DNA from: Temnothorax longispinosus
Lineage: Eukaryota; Arthropoda; Insecta; Hymenoptera; Formicidae
Length of the DNA: 64,000 nucleotides
Assembly (NCBI RefSeq): GCF_030848805.1
Contig: NC_092365.1
Span: 1,302,001-1,366,000 of the forward strand
Direction of reading: 5' to 3'
Of this stretch, positions 48,221 to 61,640 are shown piece by piece. Numbering within the stretch: position 1 is the first letter of the stretch; every line of letters begins with the position of its first letter. The notes beneath the pieces were generated by a model that did not search any database, was not told where the DNA came from, and saw only the letters and a program-made list of their open reading frames with translations. The translations under genes were made by a program, and so were the position numbers.

Positions 48221-50279
48221 ACTCGCTTCAGTTCCGAGAAACCGCAAGATGCGTTAGACAGAGAGAGACAGAGAGATTGCAGCCGCATTTGACGATTCAG
48301 TCGCACGCGTCCTCTTGCGTTTGCACCGCGTGCACGTTACACGTATATAAATACGCCTGCGTATCGATCCCATACGCGCGATTTTTCGAGGTTGCCCTTC
48401 TCGCAGTCCGCCGTTGGAGGCAATCTTCCATCGATCTAATCCGTAATTACGTCGCTGAAAGAGCGACCCGGGAGTCACGGACACCTCGATAACGCAGAAA
48501 AGTTCCCCAGTCATTTTTCAGGCGGGTAGGCCCTGCGATCAGCTACAGCCGTATATTCCCTCCGCCAGAGAGATGACATCTTTCATATAAATGCTATTAA
48601 AACTATTTATGTCGGATTACTGGTATTAATACTATGATACGATAATTTATTATATGTAACATAAATTATTGGGATTTGTTTTTAAGATATGCTATTAATT
48701 GCTTATTATCTTATTTTTGTCAAAGGATCAACTTAACGCTTTTGTCTCCCAAAATTTTTATAATATTTATACGATTCAGATTATTCGTGACATAAAAAAT
48801 TTAATTTATCGATCAGAATAAATTAAAAATCCTTAAAAAATCATTCTTTCTAAAAAATAATAAAAAACCCTTCACAAGAGAGAGTTTAAGCTATAAAAGT
48901 ATTCGGAGCTTTATGTTATACGTTTATTCAAAATATGCAATGATTTATCGAAATCATATATTGTTGTATCACTTGTAAAAATATATATAAGCAGATAAAG
49001 GAGATTTTGAAAGAAACGGATATCTCAAGTGAAATTGTGTGCTTTAGTGAATTAAGAAAGAGAAAATTGTTCCCATGATTTCATACAGCAAAATATATAC
49101 TTTCTTCGATTTATTGAAATTACAGTTTGTTTTATTCATATCACATTATTTCACATTTTTCATTATTTATCGATGGGAATAAAATAAATATTAATTTTTA
49201 AATACTCATTGTGGATCTAATGATATTTTTTTAAATATAATAATAAGAAAATCAAATTTCAAAAAGGGTTTAAATAATTTGTTACGGTTGAAATTTGCAT
49301 AAATATACATATCGATCAGATGGCAATTTACTCACCAAATTAGAATTTAAGTAAGCAGCAATAATTCCGGTTATTCTTTCGAAATCGAGTGAAATAAAAC
49401 GTTTTCTTAGGCGATGTAAATGAATTCATAAAATAAAGAGTAACATATAAGAGCAACACTAATCAACGAATCCATTGAACTTAATTTGAAATATAAGGAC
49501 ATTAAATTAAATTAAATTAAATTTGAGCATATATACATGCATGCATTCATACATCAAGAAGCGCGGTAGCCTCTCGCGCCATGTATATTTTTCGCAAAGT
49601 TATTATTTTACTATATTTTTATATTGTTTAGTATTTGTTTTGTAATACTTAAATATTTCTGTATGTGACATGATAACGGTTCAGACGCGATATACGGAGC
49701 TCGAGCTCGAGCGTTATTGGTTACTTGCGGCGCGGTGTAGCTTATTTTTTGTATTTATTGTGTATGTGTATACACGTGGATACCTTACCACGCCATTTTT
49801 ACGGTAACCCTCGAACGAACAGGCGTGAGCTGCTCTGTGTGTTACCGCATCATTGTCCCACGAAACGCGACATGAATACCAAGTGAAAACGTGAATTTCA
49901 CTTATGACAGTTATCGAATTTGCCCATACAATTCTATAACTTATGATTTACATTTACAATATCGATTACTTATCGAAAATATTCTGCATTGCATACAATA
50001 TATACAACCTTCATTTGAGGTAAGAATTGAAGAAGCATTTCTTGGACATATACTTATAAATTTTTACTTCAGTGATCTTTACGCACCATAATGATACTTT
50101 TTAATCCATACTTTAATTTCGAATATATCTTATATCGCGTCTTGAATTTTACGTCCATTTTAGATAGAATTTACCAATCAATTACAAGCACCGTGATACA
50201 TGATAAATCGTGATATTGATTGTTTATAAATCTGTCGAATAAAATATTTGACATTTATTATAATATAGTATAATATTAA

Positions 50280-50980
50280 ATATTACGGTCGAATGTGTTG
50301 GTATAACACATTAATGAGTTAATAAGTGAGCACGGGGATAGGTGCTCGTTTTTTGGAGTATAAAGTTATTGCGCGGCTCTTCGCCGACGATAACTTCTCA
50401 ACAGGTACACGATCTTAGCGCAGTATAGCTCAGTACCTTGAGGTAAAAACCCAGAGACGCGAGAAAGCCAACTGTTATATCCATTACACTCTTAAAACAA
50501 CATTGTCATGAGCTCAATAGTTTTTATGTGGCAAAGCGCATAGGCGCTCAAGTTGGAGGATAAGATGAGACGATCCGTCGCGTCGCATTTTCGAGAACGT
50601 TATGCAAAGTCTCGTATGAAAGACTCATTACGATAATCCGTGCGTGATCGTAATCACTAGTATTTTCTTAGTTTTGATTTCGAAAGTGCCATGCAAAGTA
50701 TATATCGATTTTAATTATTAGTATAAAATCGTGTCAATTTCAGCGTTCTCAGAGTAGTCGTTGTTCATATGACGATCGCGGACAGCCTTGATAATTGACT
50801 TTACTGGTGCGTGGTGGGACATCGGTCGTACCGGTGGATGGAGATGATTCTCATTGTGGATTGAACTCGCTCACCATTTTTCGAGGATCTTTTTTCTTTC
50901 TTGGGGATACTACGCACCCACCATGTGGGGCTAAGTCCTTAATTAGGCAAATCAAGCTAGTTGTTCGAACGTGCTGAGAT
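50280..50980. other. GC-richer block in AT-rich DNA, identity unknown
   Basis: A roughly 700-bp block of higher GC content flanked by AT-rich DNA. It contains a hairpin with a 7-bp outer stem (AAGTTAT...ATAACTT) near 50365-50398. It also contains GTGCGTGGTGGG and a partly inverted ACGCACCCACC near 50805 and 50915. I do not recognise a known RNA or transposon. A 60-codon frame here has no domain signature. Confidence 0.3.
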
Positions 50981-53900
50981 AACACGATTATCGCGAATAA
51001 AATCATGTTAATAAAATAATCATGTTAATTCATGTTTCGGGAATACCACATAAAATGTGCGATTTTAATTATTATTATATAGTCGCGCCCTTGTATAGAG
51101 AGCCTCTGCAGGTTAATCTGTTTTTATCGAATAAAGCGGAACAGTCGTATAAAAAAATAAAATTGTTTATGCATTTTCCTAACAATTGTCAATAAAGTTT
51201 CACATTGATGTTTTTAAATTATAAACCTGCACTATTTAAACATCAATTTACAGACCCTCAATATAACATGGGTTTATATAACACGGATTCATATATCACG
51301 ACGGAAAATTTTTAATACTTGTTTGTTTTAAAATAAAATATAAAATATAAAATATTTTGTTATATTATATGTATTATATATCTATATATAAAATACTTCA
51401 TTTATACTGTCGTCCTGAAAAATATTTCGCAAACCCTCCAAATTCACACAATATACACAATTCAATCCGTAACACAACGGCTGTAACGGTTTCGTGTGCA
51501 GATATGCTCACACGCTTCTTTGCCGCGCTAATCTGTCCCTAATCGCGTACCAGACATTGTCACGGCGGTGCCGTTTTCCCCGACGATTCAATGCGAACCA
51601 CCGAGAAGGATCCGCACCCCTCTCGACGGCTCTCGCAACACGACGGTAAACAAGTGGCCGGGTTTTTCTTTGCACAATATGTTGCAGGACCATTACTTAG
51701 TCGTGGCAACCTCCGTTCTCGCGGGGAGAGTGGCTCTTACCTAAATAACCACTCAGTCACTCGCAGACTTCTCTTAGCCGGAGAGGACGGCGGGAAGGAG
51801 AGAAACAGAGTGAGTAAGTGAAACAGAAATAAGGATAGAAGGACGGAGAGAGAGAGAGAGGAAGAGAGAGAGAGAGAGAACGAGGGAATAGTCGGGGAAC
51901 GAGAGAGGAGGATAAAGGATGTGAGACGAGGGGCAAGCGAGCAGCCCGACCGGGCGGGGGTGGCCCCGATACTATTACGTGATGTAAGAGTAACCGAGCA
52001 TCCAGAAACCACCCCGTCAGATTAACGAGGCCATTCTCCGATTGATTTCTCGAGGAGCGCGCTTCGACCGTTAACTTCTATATCGCGCTCCCGCGAAGGT
52101 GGAACGACTGCTTTTTGCGCGATCCGATATACAGGGCGATATTGAACTCCGGCCGATGGACTTTTAGCCATTAGACGGATTATTTGATCAATTTGGGGCC
52201 GATTTCTTTTCTTAGACAAAAATATTATTACTGAGTATTATCATTAACAATATTTATTATACGTTTCATGATAAGTTCTTTCCGAGCTATAAAATAAATA
52301 TACAAATGCATGCGTCATATATGTAACCAGATAATATGTATTATAGAAAGACGATTCCCTATTAATGTAATTTCAACTTTAAAGAGCATTAGTAGAAGGA
52401 GAACAATTACTGAAAAAATAATAAGTTATAAATAAATGTAGATAAAGATCTTTTGGACGAATTAATTCAACACTCAAATAGATACAAAATATTGTTTCTT
52501 AATTATTTTGCAACAGACTGAATAGACTTTTTTGATAGAGAATAAATATCTTAAGTTGCATTACCAAAATATTTAATCATAAAATCACATTTTCAAAAAA
52601 AAAAAATATTGGCAACTATTGCTGATGATACGGTGCAAGCTGTTGTAGCTGAAGGACAAATTGCGAATAAACTCGATCTCTCTCTTGCTTCCTCCCTCCT
52701 TTCCTCCTTCCCTCCTAAATCTGCTGATTTCGCGAGAACGATGCGTTGCAGCAGGCGAAACATATCAAATGACGTTATTCGCGCCATAGAGAAGCGGAAC
52801 TCGAGATATAGAGGGGGCCGGGCGAGTGTGCGAAAGGAGGCGAGACGAGACGAGACGAGACACGTAATGGCGTGTCGGAGTTAACCGGTTGATAACCATC
52901 GGCTATAATTAACTCGGGAGAACCGGTGAACGAACACCCGAACCCGATAACTGCACCGAACCGCAAGCTATGAGTTTACGATACGTTTGTATGCGCGTCG
53001 GAGGGAGTGCTTCTTGCCCTTTCGGCTGCAATCGCGGGGATTCTTGACGAGATCGCTGCATGGGCGTACGGGGAGGAACCGACTGTAATCGGAATTACGT
53101 TCGAGTGCATTATGTACCTCCGGATGCGGAGCATCCCGCGCATATACGATAATGTCTGTTTTACGGCTGGGTAGCTTCGTTAACCGACGATAATATTACT
53201 CGCGCGTAGATGCGTGTGGCGATCTATCAAAACCAAAAACTACGACATTCGGGAGCCTCAACGTCTTGCCAAAAATCCAAAGCTTGAAGTATAAATTATA
53301 AAGTACGAAATAATCGTAAATCGATAAATATATTTTAGCTACTTGTTTACGCACGTAATAAAATTTAGCCAGATGTATATTTCGTAAAGTCAGAAATATA
53401 GATTTCTTGCACTACAGTTGATTATACGTTCTCGGATTGATAAATAATAAAGTATATGAATGTAGTTGAACGAGATGTGCCGTGTTATAGCGTAATAAAA
53501 AAAAAAAACGAACTCGTTTCTATCTTATATTTTATTTACAATGCAAACAGCGAATAAATGTGAAATAAACGAGAAGTGAAATTTTTTCTTAAATAACGAA
53601 ATGAATGAGGATTTATTCGAATAGTGTCTGATTTTCTCCGCGGATTATATACAACCGGAAACGAGTCTCGCCGGGCATGAATAATTGACGAGACGCATTT
53701 GGCAACCGGGCGGCGATCTGTTCGCAGTCGAATCCGCAATTTTCGTTAAGCGTCGATTTTCCTCCTTTTTCCTCGCTCACGGGACTTGGACTCGCTTCCT
53801 TCCCCGAAGGGGAAGGCTTGTCCGCCGCCGAGAGGAAGGAAAGTTACGCCACACCGCACAATCATCGGTCAGTCTTTTAATTTCCTATATTGGAGCGGGA

Positions 53901-56900
53901 GCGTGTGTATACGGATTTGGAATTGGTGTGCGAACACGCGTACGCACGTGAGCGACGTGAGGGTCAGTGGCGGATATAAAATAGATGCGCGCTCGAGGCT
54001 TTCCATACATTGGGTGAACCTCTCGGTTTCTTATCCACCGTTGATGACCTTTAAATCTAAGTTACCCGAACAAGAGAGAGAGAGAAAGAGAATTCATCGT
54101 TACATGATCCGTTTGCACGGCAAACTACGGGAGATATATTACACCCCACGGATTATATCGCGCCTAGGGCGTCAAACCGTCTTGACTCGTCACTGACGTG
54201 AGGTGCGGACGAAGGATCGACGAAGGAGGGAAGGAAGCAGGGTGCTGTGAATGAGATAGAAAGAGTCAAACAAGGTAGTAGCGAGGAAGAAAGAGAGAGA
54301 GAGAGAGAGAGAAGAAAAGAGAATGAAGGATCAGGGTAGAAACAGAGAGAGAGACAGAGGAAGAGAGGGAAGGAGAGCGAGGGGATGAAGGGATGGCTCG
54401 TGCGCGAGGGTCGGCACGGAGTGGTAATTGGCTGTCAGTGCTTCCCAGTCCTACCAACCACCCAACAACCCCGAGAGATTGGTATCGCTTATAATTAACT
54501 TCTCCGTGCCACGAAGCCACCATCGGCGTCCACGAAAGGAGAAAGGCAGGGCGGGAGGGAGGGAGAGTGATAGCTGGAAAGCACAGAAGTATAGAAGATC
54601 GCCAGGGATCAGCGGTGGAGCGCGGAGGGGGTTGTTCCGCGACATAGAGTGGACGAGTGTTTTTGGACGGTCCGGAAGTCCGAAAGATGACTGGATGGCC
54701 GGGTAGCCGGATATCCACGGAATCTTGGCTTTCACGACGTATTCGTGACACGTAGGGTGCTTGGCAAAGAAAAAAGTATAAGTCGAAGATTCAATGACCG
54801 TGGGTGTTCAAGCATAAATTTTAGGTCACTGAATTCTGAATGTTTTCCATCCGACTCGGTATATAGTAAAGAGTACATTAAACGTAGATTTTGCATACGC
54901 GGTAATTCACTTTACTCTTTAGCAACGTTTATTTCATTTACCTCTAATTATAGCGTGTGTCTCTCTATGTTAATATTTCTGTAGAAATTATATAATTACG
55001 GCTCGCATTCTTTCTTTACATTAACGTACAGAAAAATTCTATGAGTAACAAGCGTGACATATAGTATAACAGAACAGGAGTAACGCGATAAACGAGTTTA
55101 GGAACAGCCTTCAATCCATTATCACTCCGATTTTAAGACAACATTTTATTACAAATGGAATAATATTATTTATATAGACAAAATCTTCTATTTCTTTTCT
55201 TTTCCGCTATCTAATTCCCGAAATATTAAGCGATCGACTATTTAAACGATTCCAGTATTGATTTTTAGAAAATAGAAAAAGCTAATCAAATAAAATCTTT
55301 TATGTCGCCATCGGCATTATATCGGGTCTCTATAAGAATCTCGAATCGAAATTCAAGTTCCTCTGTCTCAAGATTTTTCTTGCGCGAATTCTCCTTTTCT
55401 CTCAAATGACGTCAGCGTTGCCCTTGCAATCCGCGTGCGTCGCAACAACGTCGTTATAGCTCGGTGATGTCAACGGCAGACCGAAGCTAAGCGCGTGCAG
55501 GTTGCATCAAATCAGCGGGCTAACGAACTCGCAGCATCCGCGCGCGCGGCGGATTGGTTACCGTCGTGGAATACGACGTGAGTCCGGGGCATCAACCGCT
55601 GCGTCGAGCGTGTACCACCCGCTACACATACTCGCCCCCCTTCCCCCTCCACCCCTCTCTCCCACGACCGGCATATAGGATCCACGGAATATCAGTGCAA
55701 CCCTCCGGTAACTAGTTTCTGAGCAGGTCACCCCAATTAACGTTTCCACGTATAGCACAACCGCCCCTATCGTCCCCTCCTCGTCTCAGCCTTCTCTCTC
55801 TTGCTTTCTCCGTCTTGCTTTCGCTCGCTCGCTCCGCTTCTCTCTGTCTCTCCTTCTCTCCCTCGCGAGCTTCTCCCTTTTGGTTCCGAGGCTCCTACCG
55901 TTTTCCGCTGTGCGTCGCGCCGCGGTAAGTCTCCCAGAAACTTATAATTGCGAAAGGAGTCGGCAATTATAATTGCCTCAGACCGACGGAGACGGTTGTA
56001 ATTATCCAAAAAGTCGGTGCACGCCGCGCGAGAAGCGCTCGAGCACCACCGCTCCGGCTAGCTGCACGTTTTCTCGAAATCGCGGGGGATTAAGGAGAAT
56101 AACGGACGAGGGTGAGCGCGCGTTTGCGCCCGGCGGAAAATTTCGCGCAGCTCCCGCTTCGGTAGACGCGGTACGAATAGACGCAGCCCGGCCTCGAATT
56201 AAAGTTCGTTAATTATTTGCATACTTGGGATTCGACGCCGGCCAAATCGAGACCTAATTCGAAGCTGTTAATGCCGGGAATGGTGGGACATTGTTTCGGT
56301 CGTGTCGCGATCAATCTACTCGCAGTGCGACATATTTTCGAAACGATAAAAGGTCGAAATGTCTTTGACACACATCAAACGTCTTTAAACTAATTATCGA
56401 GCATTATCGAGCAGCTTGCGTTGCCTGGACGATATGGAAGTCGAATCGTAAAAAATCGACAAGCACGTAGGATGTCGAGACGCTGAATCCTCATCCGCTC
56501 GGCGGAAAACCGTCGCGAATAAAATTCGTCGCGCCAAATCGAGTTTTCTCCCTCTTTCTGCCGGGTTTAGCGGCGTTTTTGATTAAGTTCGCTCGGGCGG
56601 AGGCATTTAACGGAAAGGCATCCTGTCCCGGCCGCAAATCGGTAAACTGATTAAAATATAATCCCGGCCGGGCGGACAAACAATCGACACGAATGCACGT
56701 ATCGACTGACCGTCCGCGTCGGCCGTAGGCTGTGCGGGCTCGGATTCGCGCGCGCGGACGGGCAAGGAAATTTAACCGACGGGAGAGAATATTTGATTTC
56801 ATCGCCGAAACTCTCGATATTCATCGTCGGACCCGAACACGAAACGAATTAAAACAAAACCGAGCTAATTTAATGCTATTCAATCAACGCGCCTTGGGTC

Positions 56901-59900
56901 CGCGTCCACGTCGCTATTTAGCCGTGCATTTTGCGCTAATTGCTGCGCGTCTGAATACCGCATCTCATTCATCTGATATGAATATTGCGCCCAACGTTAT
57001 CATGGCTCGGGAATCAAATAGCCGCATTTAACGCTAGTGGTGCGTCGTGGATACGTCACTGTATACTGTATACTATATTCCATATTCTATCGTAGGTCCC
57101 GTTTTTCGGTCGTATCTCTGTTCCGTCAGAAACAAAACGGCTGTATATTTGAGCTTTGGAAAGAAGCGGAGAAGAGAGGCAGAAGATTAGCGAACTTCTC
57201 CCTTTTGGGTCATCGCAGGAAGTGCAATCAAAGCGAACGCACGTCGTATTCCGTTTCACGATTCAACTAGAGAGTCCTTGCTCGGTTATCGAGTAACATC
57301 TATTAATTGGATCGGCGTTTTTAATCGCGTCCTCCAAAACTCGTTCGATCTCGTTAGGACTTTCCCGTGAAGATGGAAAACGGTTACCAAAACGTCTATA
57401 TTCAGCGCGTGACGTTTCGAAAAATCATCGTCTAGGAACAGAGAAAACCGCCTATCGCCACCATCACCGTCGCCGCTCGTTGGCCGATTGCGGATGCCTT
57501 CTTCACGGCCCCCGATGTAATTTTCTGAATGACTGCGTAATTAAAACTCTAATTTCCTGCGCTTAATTGACCGGAGTCTTGGTTCCCCCTTTGCTCGGTG
57601 CCTCCCGTCCCCCGCAGCCTCTCCCCTTGCCGGACCGCCTGGCTCACCCACCAGTCACGCCGCTCGTTCGCTCGCTCGCTCGCTTGCCCTTACGACCTCG
57701 CAAAGTAAAGACGCGAAGAAGGTGGGTGGGACTCCGCGCCATTCTTCATGCAGGCATTTTTTTTCGCGGAAACTCAACGTGTGCTCGCCAAATGTCGCGG
57801 TTACTAATGTTATCTCGTGAATTATTTCCGCGAGGAGATACGCGAGATACGAACGATAAATGTGCGAGAAAATACGTCTCTTTTTTTTTATGGGGGAACG
57901 TGATTATTCAGAGAGATCGAAACTGCTCGATATTCTTAAAATCTCGACGTTATGCCGGAAACCGTCGTTCAACGATGTTAAAACTGACGCGCGTGTTCGC
58001 GAAGACGCGAATGGAAATCAAGAAGGAAAGTCGGGCAAACCACAGCACGATCACAATTAGGAAAATAGATTTTAAATCCGGAATATAACGCTGGGAGACG
58101 GACGCCGGGTAGTGAGGGTCGACCCGGACAGCCGCGGATGGGTTGCGCGTGACAGAGGCGACGGGGCAAAGGGGAGGACAGAGGTGAAACTCCAATGGAA
58201 ATTAATTCATTACTCTAATGCATTGAGCGAGAGGGAATGGGCCAGGCGCTGAAGCGTTGAGCGCCAAGCATTTCGCTAAAGATGGATGTCTCGTTTTCAT
58301 TTCGAAAATTAACACTCTTCGCCGCTTACTTTTCGAGCTGGCGAGGACCCCGGTTATTTAGCGTTCTCTTGTGCCCGCATTGCAATCGCGTTTCTGCCGA
58401 AGAACTCGATCGAAATCAATTTTGAGACGCAACACGGTTTAATGAATTACTTCTTGGATCTTGAGAGCCAATTTAATAATATTCTTACAACAACATATTG
58501 ATTATTATGTAATAATTATATATTGTTTTTTATAATACCAATTTTATCCCAATTTGTCATAGCCTTTTCATCCGTATGAAACTTTATTTTGAATATCGCG
58601 CAACTCGCGTATATTTAATAAAAATCGTGCAATTCTATATTTAATATAAAATTCACAATATAACCGCGTAATAAAGCTAGGATAAAAGAATGTGTCGAAA
58701 GAATTGTATTTTATCATCGATAGCAAATCATTAAAAACAAAAAAATTTATTTAAAGAAAATGTAATTTTTACGGGATCAAATTTCATTTCAAAAACAGGA
58801 TATTTTCAAATTATACATTTAGTTTTGGAATTTTTCTACCGACTAACGATCCCTACGTCTGCATTTCCTTTTCGTGGCATTTTTATGCGTCTTGCTTTCC
58901 CGTTGCCGTCGCGACTCCTTGGCCACTGGCGATGCTCGCGAGGTGCGTAGCGCGCTCGTTAACGTATTCATGGGTTTATGGGACAATTAACCCTTTGAGG
59001 GACAGTTTAATTACAGAAGTGATTAAACATCTTAACGTACAAACTCGGTGGGCCCCGGACGACGTATATGCATTCGCAACGCGACGTGGCAGGCAGCCGG
59101 GTCGACTGGCGGCATAGCATGACAAGGGGCGGGAGTCGGGGGCGGGGGAGGCGAGCCAGGCTGTTACCAATTAACATACTAATGACACGAACCGCTTTTC
59201 GAGGGCCGGCGTAACCGGCCGGCACCGAGAGCTCCGTGTGGGTGCGCGTGTCGACGTCGAACGTATTCGCGCATGTGTACGTGGGCGCGCGTATCTTAAG
59301 AATCGTCGCGTTCGCCGATGGCAATCAAAATCGGCCGAATAAAAATTTTCACGGACCAACCGGTGGTTAAGCTGGGATTCGGGGAAAGATATCTAATCGG
59401 GAAACGAACCCCACAACTTTCCCGAGGATACTTTTCTGCCGGGCGTATACTCGTCGCGGTTCGCGGTAAAAATCCTCTCTCCCTCACTTCAGCGTTGCCA
59501 TTACAAAGCGTGTAGCTTAGTAGCTCAGCCGTAGATACAATTACTGCATGTTCGGGCTCGTCGCGTCTGCCGCGCTCGTTGAAACGCCGCGCGCCGCGAC
59601 GAACCGCGCGAGCGACTCCCGATAGTAAATCTTGCTCGACACGATTGGATTTCATGATATTGTGTATCTTCACGGTGCGGGCGCGGACGAGGTACGCGCG
59701 GGAGCGGCGCGGGCGGGGGTATGGGGCACGAGGGAGGCACAGGGTTGAGCGCGCTAGATTTAATTAGCTGATTATAATGTTTATTTAATTAATATAATTG
59801 GCAAAGCCCCGCGAGCGTGTGTATAGACTTACACGGGCGCCCCGCGGCCATTCCGCCGGCGTTGCATTTAATGACGTCCATTAACGAACATTTACATTAG

Positions 59901-60590
59901 CAGTAATTATTATCGCGTGGGCGACGTCAGTGCGCGTGGACCGACCGAGGAATTTTCGGGCACTCGTTACCGGGTGCAGAGGCCGATAAAAGCGACGATT
60001 ATATTCCCTCTCCCTCTCGCTCTCTTCCCGTCTCTTTCTTTCTCCCGCGGCGCGCGTATACGCTCGCGCGAGATTATTAACGCTATTTTGTTAAACTTTC
60101 CACGCGCTGCGCCATATAAAACCCGATCGACGCCAAAATCACTGTTTAACCGATATTCGTTACTTGATATTAATTGAGCGTTTACACCGACGCGATGTTT
60201 GTTGTTCGATACCGCTTCCGGCAGCAATATGCAGCGTAAATATATGCGGCGTAATAGTTAACGGAACGAGCATTTCGTTCCACGCCGTGTTTTTCGGCAT
60301 CGTTAACTTTTTCGGCGGTAAACTTTCCGTAATATGTATAACGCTTAATATGTATAACTTCTCTCGCGCGTTCACTCAACTTCTCAGTCAATCTTCCCAA
60401 CGCGATAACAAAACATTCCATTTTGAATTAATGTTCTTTGGATTATTTACCAAGATTACGACTTTTCTCTCGCAATTTACGAGATTCCATCGTAAATTAT
60501 GGACCACTGTCAGATCATTGCTAGTCGTCAACATAACACGGGGTTTGCGCGTAAATCCGCGATAAAGACCATCAGCGATCGATGCGCGCA
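50981..60590. other. Gene-poor stretch with alternating GC-rich and AT-rich blocks
   Basis: No conserved protein exon recognised on either strand. GA-rich low-complexity DNA lies at about 51780-51920 and 54195-54400. CpG-rich blocks occur at about 52600-53200, 53650-54200, 55400-57250 and 57450-58200. Islands where TAATTA-type motifs sit in otherwise GC-rich DNA lie around 58960-59040 and 59755-59930. The open frames look compositional. Confidence 0.5.
54195..54400. repeat. GA-rich low-complexity tract
   Basis: Purine-rich plus strand with a pure GA run near 54293-54312 and many GGAAGG/GAGAGA units around it. Confidence 0.8.
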
Positions 60591-61640
60591 AGGAACGGAG
60601 AACGGGGGAACGGGGGAACAGGCTCAAGGAGCGACGGGATCGGATTCCGCTACGCGTGGACGGGCCCGCAGCCGCGCGCGCCCCGCCGCGTGACGTGATC
60701 TCCGCTATGACGCAAGGGGAAGGCACAGCAGCCGCGTATATCCTGTGTATCCTGCGTGTGGAGGCACGTGGGAGCGAGAGAGAGAGCGAACGAGGGAAGG
60801 GGGAGAGAAAGGGAGAGAGAGATAGGTAAACACGAGAGGAGGCTAGCGCGCGCGCGATCGCGCCGCGCCGCTTCGGGGGCTTCGGGTGCTCCCGGCGAGT
60901 TTCGCGTCGCGGTGGCGGTGCTCCGCCGCGCCGCCTCGTCACTTCGCGTCTGAGTGCCGTCGCGTACGGACGTGCGGGCGGACCGACGAACGAACGAACG
61001 AACGACGACAAACACAAACGGACGGATAGACGACGAGCGGAACGAGTGTGAGTCGCCGCCGATCGGCCAGCGCGGTTGCGCGCAGCTACGCTGAAACGGC
61101 CGCGGCGAGGGGTACCGCTTCCGCTTCTCAGTGCACGACTTGACGCAACGGTGAACGACACGGGGGGCGACCGACCGACCCCGCGATCTGCGATCGACAC
61201 ACGCGCGCGCCCGCGCGCGTACGCTAAGGAAGTAATCTGGCATCCCCGTGAAGAAGAGTGTTCGCGCGCGCGAGGACGAGCGGCATCGAGAGTCTCGGCG
61301 GCACGCGTGCAACGGATCGATCGCTCGTGACACATCGAGCCCACCGAGTTGTGAGAGATTCCGGATATCGGGAATCTTGTTCTTGTGTGAAACGTTACTC
61401 TCCGTCTCTCTCATTCTCACGAGTCTCGTACCTCTCTCTGTCTCTCTTTCTCCGTCTCTCTCTCTCATCTTCCTTACAACGAGCCCCAACGACAAAGACA
61501 ACAAGGAAAACGCCGACGACGGGCCCGTGCCCCATGAGTGCTCCGAACTGCGACGTCGCATCGCTCCGAGTGGACGACTACCCGTCGCGAGGATTTCTCC
61601 GCGCGGATCATCGGCCGGCGGCCTTCTCGCCCTCTCATTG
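60591..61640 (+). promoter_or_regulatory. CpG island: putative promoter and first exon of a rightward gene
   Basis: Dense GC/CpG sequence with GA runs, a GAAC tandem (60985-61008) and CT-rich DNA (61395-61470). It ends abruptly at 61640 with a strong donor, CATTG|GTGAGTAA, after which the DNA becomes less GC-rich. Open frames on both strands across the island are long but Arg/Ser-rich and not trusted. The orientation is inferred from the donor. Confidence 0.45.
61534..61640 (+). CDS. Possible partial first coding exon (35 codons)
   Basis: The ATG at 61534 opens MSAPNCDVAS... and stays open for 35 codons plus 2 nt up to the strong GTGAGT donor at 61641. The partner exon would lie beyond the window. 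Another frame is also open through the donor, so the segment could equally be 5' UTR. No family was recognised. Confidence 0.25.

Larger units (their letters stand above)
44803..50280. other. Gene-poor stretch with a GC-rich core
   Basis: No gene recognised. AT-rich at both ends, with a GC-rich core at 45540-47600. The core carries a long TC microsatellite, a CCGTCCGT-type tandem block, a short perfect hairpin (TATCACG-GCT-CGTGATA, 46338-46354) and a larger palindromic element (46884-47025). A paired E-box inverted repeat lies at 48188-48220. From 48540 to 50280 the DNA is plain AT-rich. Confidence 0.5.

Noticed and set aside
49320..49340. Good minus-strand donor TTG|GTGAGTAAA
   Set aside because: It is isolated in AT-rich DNA with no exon-like sequence or matching acceptor nearby.
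55448..55530. Short resemblance to 5S rRNA (ACCGAAGCTAAGCG)
   Set aside because: Only a short motif matches. No 5S helices or flanking promoter boxes could be found.
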